39,374 nucleotides of DNA from a virus: positions 1 to 39,374 of the IMG/VR virus record IMGVR_UViG_3300028800_000037; one strand, written 5' to 3'. Below the pieces are notes generated by a model. That model saw only the letters and a program-made list of their open reading frames with translations. It was not told the origin of the DNA and made no database searches. This document shows positions 18,551-25,509 of the stretch, piece after piece; the stretch's first letter is position 1, and every line of letters begins with the position of its first letter. Position numbers and translations under genes: made by a program.

Positions 18551-21049
18551 GTGATAGAGCTAAGCCCTGAGCAGAAAGGGCTTGTCTCCTCTCTTAGCAT
18601 TAGAGACGTAGCGAAAGCAGAGCTGCTGGGCAGTTTTCTGCTTTTTGCGCGTGTGTTCTTCAAGCTTAAGACGGGGCGCGAGTTCGTCATATCTAAGCCT
18701 CCAGGCAGGGAACCGCACGTTATAACAATGGCGCGTGAGCTTAAGGCTGTCTTCAACATGGAGACAAAGCGCCTGCTGATGAACGTTCCCCCTGGATATC
18801 ACAAGTCAACAATATTATGCCTTTGGGTAGCCTGGTGTTACGCCAATCATCCTGACTGCAACTTTTTATATATAAGCGTCGCTTATGAACTGGCGGAAAA
18901 GCATACCGCGTTCATCAAAGAAATTATGGAGCTGAGCGAGTACAAATCCTTTTTTGGCGTACATTTGCGAAGCGATAGCAAGTCTAAAGGAAAGTTCAAA
19001 ACTGAATCTGGCGGGGCTTGTGTTGCGTTCGGTGCCAAAGGCGCAGTTGTCGGGAATGATGCAGGGCTGCCAAATCTCTCGCGCTTCTCTGGCTGCGTGA
19101 TTATGGATGATATGCACTCTCCCGCTGATTGCTTCTCTGACACGATGAGGCAAGCGGTAATAGACAACTTTCTGTCAACAATCAGACAGCGCCCCCGTGG
19201 CTCCAATGTCCCAATCATCTTCATTGGTCAGCGTCTTCATGAGCAAGATTTGCCAGCATATTTCATTGATGGCCGTGAGGGCTACGATTGGAAGAAAGTC
19301 ATATTAAAATCGCTTGATGACAATGATAATCCGCTCTATCCCGAAGTCTTCCCCAAAGAAATGCTTGAGATAATGCGCAGGACTGACGAATACACATTTT
19401 TTGCCCAGCACCAACAATGCCCACAACCCGCAGGGGGTGGTATCTTTAAGCGTGATTGGTTCCCATTAACAGACATGGAGCCGCCAATTATTAGCACTTT
19501 CTTAACAATAGACACTGCAGAAAGCGATAATAATTGGTCTGATTTTACTGCCCTTAGCTTTTGGGGCATTTATAAGATTGAGAATCGAGGCATTGAAACA
19601 GGCATGTATGGGATACACTGGCTTGATGCGAGGCAGATCCGGATTGAGCCGAAAGATTTGGAAGCAGAGTTCTATGATTTCTATATGGGGTGCATGAGGC
19701 ACAGAGTCAAGCCCGATAAGGTATTAATCGAGAAGAAATCAGCCGGTACCACTTTGGTATCAATCCTAAAGGGAGTGGCTGGGATGCACGCAATACCAAT
19801 CGAGCGCAACGCTGGGGGTGGTAACAAAACCGCTAGATTCTATGAGTGTCAGAAATATATCGCATCTGGAAGAATAACGCTTCCTAGACTTGGCAGGCAT
19901 ACCGAAATGTGTCTAGAGCATGTTAGAAAGATTACTGGGAATAATTCACACGCGCACGATGATTTATGTTTCGTGGCTGGCACTGAAATAGCTACGCAAT
20001 ATGGGTATATGAATATTCAAGACATTAAAATAGGAGACAAAGTTTTAACGCCTTTTGGTTTGGGTAATGTAATAGATAGCAAAAAGACTGGAGAATTCCC
20101 TGTTGTCAATAAAGCTGGATTGATTGGGACAGCACGACATCCTATTTTTGCAAATAATAACTTCTTGCCTCTAATGAGCGTGGATGATACGATGACATTT
20201 GATAAGTTATCATTTAAGGGATTTGTTGGATGGCGATTAAAAACATTATTGTATTTAATGGAATCAGATATTCTCTCGCCCCGACGGGAAGATATTACAG
20301 AACTAGCTCAAAAAAGAGTAAATATAAACTCCTTCATAGAGATATATGGTCGTTTTATACTGGAAAGGAAATACCGGAAGGTTTTCACATTCACCATAAA
20401 GATCATAACCGAATCAATAATGAGTTTGAAAATTTGGAGTGCATTCGTCGCGGGGAACATTCGGCAATCCATAATAAAAAAAGATCGATTGATTGGTCAA
20501 AAATGGAAAAAATGTGGGCTAAATCTGCTGAATATATGGTCAGTGAAAAAGGCAAGTCAGAAAAAAGAGAATTGGCTAAAAAGATTTTTACTCCCACCCT
20601 CCCAGTTAAATGCAGTAACTGCCATGCCGAATTTATGCCCGTCAGATTCCAGCATCATCTATGCTCAAGCGAATGCGGGAGATTGTGGAGGAATAAACTT
20701 AGAAGAGAAAAATACGAAAAACTTGAATTCTTTACGGCAATTTGCGCATTTTGCGAACAAGAATTCACAGCAAAACGAACATTCTACAATCAATCAAACA
20801 GCAAAACATGTTCCAGATCATGCGCCAGAAACCATGGCCATGAACTCAGTTTACAATCTAACAGTTGAAGCCTATGGCGTTTACTATGCCAATGATATTT
20901 TGGTATCAAATTGCGATACTCTTGAAATGGCTTGCAGAGCGGTCTTTATAGATGAGTCTTTGCTTCCTTACACCAGCCCCAACACGGCTATCTTGACTAA
21001 ACTTTCAAACGACGTTAACAAATTGGCAGCCCTTCGGGCACGGGGATAA
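18551..21049 (+). CDS. Large terminase subunit interrupted by an intein
   Basis: 832 codons; removal of the 315-residue intein leaves a 517-residue TerL, the normal size. It is the packaging motor: ATPase plus nuclease. Visible motifs are a divergent Walker A, NVPPGYHKST, at 78-87; Walker B, VIMDDM, at 183-188; a coupling motif, FIGQRLH, near 224-230; and the nuclease acids Asp321 (TIDTAE), Glu394 (IEKKSAG) and Asp470/Asp471. The intein begins at Cys473, between HDDL and CDTL of the third nuclease motif. Translation starts at GTG 18551 with no strong ribosome site, six bases after the preceding stop. The P22-like portal follows. Splicing must occur for a functional nuclease domain. Confidence 0.93.
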   Translation: MIELSPEQKGLVSSLSIRDVAKAELLGSFLLFARVFFKLKTGREFVISKPPGREPHVITMARELKAVFNMETKRLLMNVPPGYHKSTILCLWVAWCYANHPDCNFLYISVAYELAEKHTAFIKEIMELSEYKSFFGVHLRSDSKSKGKFKTESGGACVAFGAKGAVVGNDAGLPNLSRFSGCVIMDDMHSPADCFSDTMRQAVIDNFLSTIRQRPRGSNVPIIFIGQRLHEQDLPAYFIDGREGYDWKKVILKSLDDNDNPLYPEVFPKEMLEIMRRTDEYTFFAQHQQCPQPAGGGIFKRDWFPLTDMEPPIISTFLTIDTAESDNNWSDFTALSFWGIYKIENRGIETGMYGIHWLDARQIRIEPKDLEAEFYDFYMGCMRHRVKPDKVLIEKKSAGTTLVSILKGVAGMHAIPIERNAGGGNKTARFYECQKYIASGRITLPRLGRHTEMCLEHVRKITGNNSHAHDDLCFVAGTEIATQYGYMNIQDIKIGDKVLTPFGLGNVIDSKKTGEFPVVNKAGLIGTARHPIFANNNFLPLMSVDDTMTFDKLSFKGFVGWRLKTLLYLMESDILSPRREDITELAQKRVNINSFIEIYGRFILERKYRKVFTFTIKIITESIMSLKIWSAFVAGNIRQSIIKKDRLIGQKWKKCGLNLLNIWSVKKASQKKENWLKRFLLPPSQLNAVTAMPNLCPSDSSIIYAQANAGDCGGINLEEKNTKNLNSLRQFAHFANKNSQQNEHSTINQTAKHVPDHAPETMAMNSVYNLTVEAYGVYYANDILVSNCDTLEMACRAVFIDESLLPYTSPNTAILTKLSNDVNKLAALRARG
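19967..20911 (+). mobile_element. Intein in the large terminase (residues 473-787)
   Basis: Block A is CFVAGTEI at the start with nucleophile Cys473. Block B is GTARHPIF, with the Thr and His of the TxxH motif. Block F is VYNLTVEAYG at about 767-776. Block G ends LVSN with Asn787, followed by extein Cys788. The penultimate residue is Ser instead of the usual His. The joined exteins would read HDDL-CDTL, restoring the conserved TerL nuclease motif. No in-frame endonuclease domain is recognisable between blocks B and F. That stretch instead overlaps an HNH gene in another frame. Confidence 0.92.
20230..20868 (+). CDS. HNH homing-type endonuclease nested out of frame in the intein
   Basis: 212 residues, read in the frame one base ahead of the intein. 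HNH core: LLHRDIW at 34-40 and HIHHKDHNRINN at 53-64, then NLEC at 68-71, with the paired His, Asp and Asn expected of the betabetaalpha-metal site. Two Cys4 clusters follow (Cys128/131/145/149 and Cys172/175/194/198), likely zinc-binding DNA-recognition modules. ATG 20230 has AAGGG ten bases upstream, so independent translation is plausible. Its stop lies within the intein's block F codons. It probably cuts intein-less terL alleles to spread the element. The frame overlap is seen; homing is inference. Confidence 0.9.
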   Translation: MAIKNIIVFNGIRYSLAPTGRYYRTSSKKSKYKLLHRDIWSFYTGKEIPEGFHIHHKDHNRINNEFENLECIRRGEHSAIHNKKRSIDWSKMEKMWAKSAEYMVSEKGKSEKRELAKKIFTPTLPVKCSNCHAEFMPVRFQHHLCSSECGRLWRNKLRREKYEKLEFFTAICAFCEQEFTAKRTFYNQSNSKTCSRSCARNHGHELSLQSNS

Positions 21050-21055
21050 TCAGGG

Positions 21056-23329
21056 ATGAGCGACCTTTACGACAAGAAATCAGAATTACACCGCATCAAA
21101 AAGAACATTGAGAACGCATATCAGGGTTTTGAGGATAATTATGAGACTTATACCAAATGGCGTAATTTTGTTTTTGTCGATACTTTATCTGACGGCTCTA
21201 AGTCTATCAATAATCAAATACAACGCCCTAACGTGCAGTTCAACATTATTGAGGCCTATTTGTCTCGACTCTGTGGTGAAGTGAGCAAAAACGAACCCAG
21301 CCCATCTGTAACCTCATCTGATGACTACGTTCCAGAGAATGAGCAACAAAAAGAAATCCAAACAAAGCAAATCGAAGTGCTGGAAGGGTATTTGCGTCAT
21401 ATCCTGACAGAGTCCAATAAGTCCGGCATGGAATATAATCTCTTGCGTGATACCTTCTCGGGTGGTATGACATCATTAAAAATCAAGACTGATTATATTT
21501 CCTCCTCCAGCTTCCTGCAGGATATCACCCTGGAAAGAACATATGACCAGACTCTTATTGGGTTTGACCTGTTGGCTACGTTGCCGGATAAGTCAGATGG
21601 TGATTTTTGCTTTGAAATAACCCCGATGAGGTATGAGGATTTCTTGCGAGAGTTCCCCAAAGTCGACTCAAGCGATATGAAGTTCACCAGTGGATTCTTG
21701 CCCATGAAGTCTGGACAAGGGCACCTTGGGCCATTTAATTGGTCATACAAGGTTGGCGATGACAAGATTATTTTGGTATGTGATTATTATGAAAAGATTA
21801 GAACCGCAGAAACATTGGTGCAATTGACAGACGGAAAAACAATGCTCAAGTCTGCGGTTAAAGAGCATCTTAAAAAGTGGGAAAAAGGCGGGGAATTTTG
21901 GCCAATGCAGGCCCCTCAAGTTGCATTAAAAAGAAAAACAGAAACCGTTAAGATTGTACGCCATCGGTTGATTCAGAATAAAATCATCAAAACAGAAGAA
22001 ACGGACTTTTTAAATCTGCCTATCAAATACATTGATGGAAACTCTATTGTTACCAAAGATGATAGGACTGGCTCATGTCATCAAATGACCAGGCCATTCT
22101 TCTATAATGCCGAAGGCGCCCAGCGCTTGAAAAACTTCTCGCTGCAGTGTCTTTGTGATGAGCTGGAGAATATGAGGCCCGCCCAAATTATTGCCTCCCT
22201 AGAGTCTATCCCAGAAAATTATATTGACGCATACCGTGAGCCAAAAAACACAACCACCCTGGTTTACTATGCGTTTAAAGATGGCAACCCTCAAATCCCG
22301 TTGGCTCCTCCCATGATTGCTGAGCGTTCGCCAATTCCTCCCGCGATTCTTGAAGCTAGCGTGATGGCTGATACGTTAATTCAAAACATATTGGGCGCAT
22401 CTAATGTTTCAAATGTTCCGATGACTGATGCGGAAATGAGCGGTAAAGCGATTCAAGAGGTGTTGTCTGCGGGTGTCTCCACCGCTAGGCCGTATGTTGT
22501 TAACTACTGTCTGGGGCTGCAATCTGCGCTTCAAGATGTTGTTGACCTAATGCCTTTGTACCATAAGACAGAGCGCAGTTTGCCGATTATTACGCGGGAT
22601 GGCAAGCGTTCTGCTGTCATGATTAATACTGTTGATGGCGTTCCTATGGATTATAAGCCTGGTGATTTTAAGATTAAGGTAGAAATGGGCGCAAGCTTTG
22701 GCGTTCAGCAGTCCAAGGCTCTGCAGCAGGTTACGGCTTTGGCTCATGCCATCCCTATGTTTGGTAAGTTTATTAATGATGCCTGCCTGGATTTGGTGAC
22801 TGGTTCGTTGGAAATTCGTCAGAAAGAAGAATATCAACGTCGCGCAGGGGTTTGGCTAGAAGAACAGCAGAAGATGAAGCAAATGGCTATGCAGCAAGCG
22901 CAACAACAGCCGAACATGGAGCAAATGGCTATGCAAGTTGCTCAACAGCAGGTTCAAGCTGAGCATCAAGTTGGCATGGCTAGAGTTCAGCAGGCTGCCC
23001 AGGCTACAGATGCGAAAACAGGGCTTGAGGCTGCGAAAATCGAGCTTGAACGTGAGAAATTACGTGTTGAAGTGGCGAAAATCATTGCGGATATGCGAGT
23101 TGATGAGCAGAAGTTGGGCATTGAGCAACAAAAGGCGGATGATGATCGCATTTCTACCGTGCTAGACGCTGCAATCAAGACCTCTGAGCATACTCATTCG
23201 CTTGCAGATAAGCATTTTATGCGAGAAACTGGGCGAGTTGATGCCAATAGGGCGCATGAATTGGCTGAAAAAGCCTCCAAGATGACAGAAAATGCCTCAA
23301 AAAATGGTAAGAAAGAGAGTAAAGAATGA
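21056..23329 (+). CDS. Portal protein, P22-like
   Basis: 757 residues, the size of P22 gp1-type portals. Position directly after TerL, the N-terminal start DKKSELHRIKKNIENAYQG and conserved blocks such as TRPFFYNAEGAQRLKNF near 350 support it. The C-terminal quarter (about 600-730) is Gln/Ala/Glu-rich and forms the long helical barrel or coiled coil seen in P22-type portals. It forms the dodecameric ring through which DNA enters and leaves the capsid. A short AGGG precedes ATG. The downstream gene overlaps by ATGA. Confidence 0.88.
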   Translation: MSDLYDKKSELHRIKKNIENAYQGFEDNYETYTKWRNFVFVDTLSDGSKSINNQIQRPNVQFNIIEAYLSRLCGEVSKNEPSPSVTSSDDYVPENEQQKEIQTKQIEVLEGYLRHILTESNKSGMEYNLLRDTFSGGMTSLKIKTDYISSSSFLQDITLERTYDQTLIGFDLLATLPDKSDGDFCFEITPMRYEDFLREFPKVDSSDMKFTSGFLPMKSGQGHLGPFNWSYKVGDDKIILVCDYYEKIRTAETLVQLTDGKTMLKSAVKEHLKKWEKGGEFWPMQAPQVALKRKTETVKIVRHRLIQNKIIKTEETDFLNLPIKYIDGNSIVTKDDRTGSCHQMTRPFFYNAEGAQRLKNFSLQCLCDELENMRPAQIIASLESIPENYIDAYREPKNTTTLVYYAFKDGNPQIPLAPPMIAERSPIPPAILEASVMADTLIQNILGASNVSNVPMTDAEMSGKAIQEVLSAGVSTARPYVVNYCLGLQSALQDVVDLMPLYHKTERSLPIITRDGKRSAVMINTVDGVPMDYKPGDFKIKVEMGASFGVQQSKALQQVTALAHAIPMFGKFINDACLDLVTGSLEIRQKEEYQRRAGVWLEEQQKMKQMAMQQAQQQPNMEQMAMQVAQQQVQAEHQVGMARVQQAAQATDAKTGLEAAKIELEREKLRVEVAKIIADMRVDEQKLGIEQQKADDDRISTVLDAAIKTSEHTHSLADKHFMRETGRVDANRAHELAEKASKMTENASKNGKKESKE

Positions 23330-23577
23330 ATGAATTGATGAAAATCAAATCAACTTTCGGATTTTCTGTTGAAGATGTTGATTATGCCTGCAAAGAAGGT
23401 GAAAATACCATTTATATTCTTAAAAATGGCAATGAGATATCGTTTTCCCCGACTGATTTCGCGGAAAAAATATTAGATAAGCTTGGCAGAAAAGAGGCTA
23501 CGAACTTCATTAAGACCTTATTGGATAAAATCCCTCATGAAGTAAACCGGAGATTAAAGAATGAAATTAAACTTTAA
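23326..23577 (+). CDS. Hypothetical protein after the portal
   Basis: 83 residues, starting in ATGA overlap with the portal stop. Mixed alpha/beta, with an EGENTIYILKNGNEISFSPT beta-type segment and a basic C-terminus. The function is unknown. It is probably co-translated with the portal. Confidence 0.6.
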   Translation: MNELMKIKSTFGFSVEDVDYACKEGENTIYILKNGNEISFSPTDFAEKILDKLGRKEATNFIKTLLDKIPHEVNRRLKNEIKL

Positions 23578-23773
23578 GAAAATTTACAAGTCGACCATAA
23601 GGACGCTAGAGGCTCATCAGATCGAGCTATCTATTGCTTTGACGGCCATAAGTCTGCTGGCATTTGCACCAGATCCGGAGCTAGATGATGTTCGCGTACT
23701 GCTGACCGACATGCAAAGAATCAATAATGAGCAAATCGCTGCATTAAAACTTAGGCTTGGCGATTCTGAATAA
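23561..23773 (+). CDS. Small protein with one hydrophobic segment
   Basis: 70 residues. GGAG within the end of the preceding gene serves its ATG, and the two genes overlap by 17 bases. A hydrophobic stretch at about residues 22-37 (IELSIALTAISLLAFAP) is followed by an acidic helix. It may be membrane-associated or a virion accessory protein; the role is unknown. Confidence 0.6.
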   Translation: MKLNFKKIYKSTIRTLEAHQIELSIALTAISLLAFAPDPELDDVRVLLTDMQRINNEQIAALKLRLGDSE

Positions 23774-23777
23774 ACGG

Positions 23778-23815
23778 CTGGGGCCTCTATGCCTTATGGC
23801 ACACGCTCCAGTTTT
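23778..23815 (+). terminator. Bidirectional terminator between packaging operon and leftward cassette
   Basis: CTGGGGC (23778-23784) pairs with GCTCCAG (23805-23811), including one G-U pair; an inner GCC/GGC pair lies between. TTTTCTATTTATT follows. It stands between convergent genes and can serve both. Confidence 0.65.
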
Positions 23816-23826
23816 CTATTTATTAA

Positions 23827-24258
23827 TTAATGCACCAAATCACTGATAATCGGCTGAGCCTTGGGGGCCTGGACTTCGCCATCAAGAATGATTTTCTTCT
23901 TGTTGGCTTCTTCAATAGCGCGATTGCGGGCCTCAATTTCGGCATTTTCTGGCCTTTCAACATATGGCGGGGGCTCTTTCAATCCTCCCATAACATTGTT
24001 AATAACTTCATCAACTGACTCTTTTGCGACATTGGTATGGATTATATAGCGCAAAAAGTTTGCTGCAGCCAATATTTGAATCTGCCCATATTCTGAATTT
24101 GTGATTGCGTCAACTGCCAATTTCCTGAAGAATTTTTCATTTGCCACTGACAGGTTATCGAATAGATAATTCGTGGTTTTTGCTAAAACGGCATGGCGCT
24201 CAGGGGTGTTATCGCCTGGGGTTGTCAAGCCTTGGCCGTCTGGGTTTATTTCAAACAT
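23827..24258 (-). CDS. Hypothetical protein of the leftward tRNA cassette
   Basis: 143 residues with AAGGA seven bases before ATG 24258. A helical, acidic-to-neutral protein; residues about 100-125 are a charged helix rich in Glu, Ala, Arg and Lys. It lies on the opposite strand within the rightward virion region, together with tRNA-Asn and a tRNA-like element. No family was recognised. It may be a carried accessory gene or a virion component. Confidence 0.65.
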   Translation of the reverse strand: MFEINPDGQGLTTPGDNTPERHAVLAKTTNYLFDNLSVANEKFFRKLAVDAITNSEYGQIQILAAANFLRYIIHTNVAKESVDEVINNVMGGLKEPPPYVERPENAEIEARNRAIEEANKKKIILDGEVQAPKAQPIISDLVH

Positions 24259-24274
24259 GGTTTATTCCTTAAAA

Positions 24275-24415
24275 GGGGGAGTGGGATTCGAACCCACCGG
24301 TTATCCGGTCTAGCTATAACACCCATATCAATCTGACACTAATGTCGTCGGGTGACCACTCCCGATTGGCATAGCCCATGATACAAGATGATTTTCGCCA
24401 ATCCTCCAGGCCCCC
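24275..24415 (-). ncRNA. tRNA-like structured element with a clear T-arm
   Basis: Read leftward, a T-arm is unmistakable: a 5-bp stem (GTGGG/CCCAC) with loop TTCGAAT (24281-24297). Other pairings are GGGGG/CCCCC closing the whole element (24275-24279 with 24411-24415), GATTGGC/GCCAATC (24364-24370, 24397-24403), CACCC/GGGTG (24320-24324, 24350-24354) with an inner GACA/TGTC stem, and CGG/CCG (298-300 and 305-307 of the 24,000 block). It does not fold as a standard 73-90-base tRNA; an 8-bp GGGAGTGG/CCACTCCC pairing competes with the T-arm. It may be a divergent, inserted or decayed tRNA, or a leader element of the gene at 24258. Confidence 0.45.
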
Positions 24416-24430
24416 AGAAAAATAAAAAAA

Positions 24431-24504
24431 TGGCTCCCACGGAAGGAATCGAACCTTCTCCAGCGGATTAACAGTCCGGCGCACGACCTTCGTGCTACAT
24501 GGGA
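24431..24504 (-). tRNA. tRNA-Asn (GTT)
   Basis: Cloverleaf on the minus strand with encoded CCA. Acceptor stem TCCCATG/CGTGGGA, D stem GCAC/GTGC, anticodon loop CTGTTAA with anticodon GTT, T arm GAAGG-TTCGATT-CCTTC, discriminator G. Total 74 bases. One anticodon-stem pair (C27-C43) is mismatched and the D loop is short, but the fold is otherwise complete. It may supply Asn codons or replace a cleaved host tRNA. Confidence 0.9.
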
Positions 24505-24561
24505 AATGCTATGACTTAATATATCATATTATAAACATATAGCAATTATTAAGTTATTCTG

Positions 24562-24590
24562 TTGCAATTATTAAACATTACCGCTATATT
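24562..24590 (+). promoter_or_regulatory. Promoter of the scaffold/coat operon
   Basis: TTGCAA at 24562-24567, a 17-bp spacer, then TATATT at 24585-24590. It is about 125 bases before the scaffold start, leaving a repeat-containing 5' leader. Confidence 0.65.
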
Positions 24591-24614
24591 ATTAAATGCC
24601 GCTAACGAGAGCGT

Positions 24615-24680
24615 AATCTCGGGTCTACCTGGTTGAAGGGTTCTACAACAGCGACGAGCGCTAAATCTCGGGTCTACCTG
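24615..24680 (+). repeat. Direct repeat in the late leader (two 17-bp copies)
   Basis: AATCTCGGGTCTACCTG occurs at 24615-24631 and 24664-24680, 49 bases apart. Each copy is preceded by a related GCTAACGAGAGCG or GCGACGAGCGC sequence that pairs with CTCG in the copy. The two similar hairpins lie in the 5' leader of the scaffold gene. Confidence 0.75.
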
Positions 24681-24716
24681 CAAGACACAGGGTTCAAAAG
24701 TCGAAAGAGGTTTTAA

Positions 24717-25433
24717 ATGAGTAATGAAGGTTTACAGAATCAGGCTGCGTCTGACGCTGCGATTTCGTCCACACAAGAGTTAATGACTCAAGACAAGGCG
24801 AATTATCTGATCACAAAAGCAAAAGAGACTGGCTACGAAAAGGGACGCCAGGAAGCCATGATGGCACTCCAGATGCAGATGGGATCTACGCAACAACAAG
24901 CGCAAGCTGCTACTGCTGGGATGTCTGAGGCACAGATTCTTGATTTGATCGAGAAGAAAGCCGACGAGAAAATCAGCGCGAAATTGCAGGCAATGCAAGC
25001 CGAACAGGCGAATCAGAATGTCGCGAGACAGATTGTTAGCCAGTACGTGGAGCAAGTCGAGCAAGGTCGCAAAGAGTACGAAGATTTTGATGAGGTGACT
25101 GGGGCATTTAACTTGGCAAATTCACCGAGCATGGTGGCTTTACTGACGACAATCCCTAATGCGAAAGATGTTATGTATGAATTTGGTCAGAATCCTACTA
25201 AGTTCAGTGATATCGAAAGTTTGCTTGATAAAGGCCATAAAGTGGCAGCCGAAAGGGCGATTAAGAAACTGTCGGACTCAATCACCGAAAATAGAAAAGA
25301 GAAAACCAAGGCAGCATCTAGCAAAGCGCCTGAGCCTTTAGATCATCTAAAACCGTCAACAGGACAAGTTGATGGCAAAGAATGGACGCAAAAATCAATG
25401 AAAGCTGCGATTCGTTCTTTGAAGAGATACTAA
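24717..25433 (+). CDS. Scaffolding protein
   Basis: 238 residues, highly charged and Gln/Ala-rich, with predicted long helices (about residues 40-130) and a basic C-terminal tail (KSMKAAIRSLKRY). The position between portal and coat, the composition and the basic end match P22 gp8-type scaffolds, which guide procapsid assembly and leave the shell before packaging. AGAGG precedes the start. Confidence 0.8.
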   Translation: MSNEGLQNQAASDAAISSTQELMTQDKANYLITKAKETGYEKGRQEAMMALQMQMGSTQQQAQAATAGMSEAQILDLIEKKADEKISAKLQAMQAEQANQNVARQIVSQYVEQVEQGRKEYEDFDEVTGAFNLANSPSMVALLTTIPNAKDVMYEFGQNPTKFSDIESLLDKGHKVAAERAIKKLSDSITENRKEKTKAASSKAPEPLDHLKPSTGQVDGKEWTQKSMKAAIRSLKRY

Positions 25434-25509
25434 ATACTCGCTTTGATGATTATTTAAGTCTCACCATCGACTAAGTGAATTTTTACTTTGGTTGAACGGA
25501 GAGACTACA

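Larger units (their letters stand above)
24505..24716 (+). other. Regulatory region of the virion operon
   Basis: No gene. It holds the late promoter (24562-24590), two 11-bp direct repeats GCAATTATTAA (24542-24552, 24564-24574) spaced 22 bp, and an inverted TATAGC/GCTATA pair. A leader follows with a repeated AATCTCGGGTCTACCTG (24615-24631, 24664-24680), each copy next to a CGAG/CTCG hairpin. Leftward, TATAAT at 24528-24533 could start the tRNA transcript. Confidence 0.6.

Noticed and set aside
20216-20260. Programmed frameshift joining the intein to the HNH frame
   Set aside because: The region has no standard slippery heptamer in the intein frame, and the HNH gene has its own start with an AAGGG site, so separate translation is simpler.
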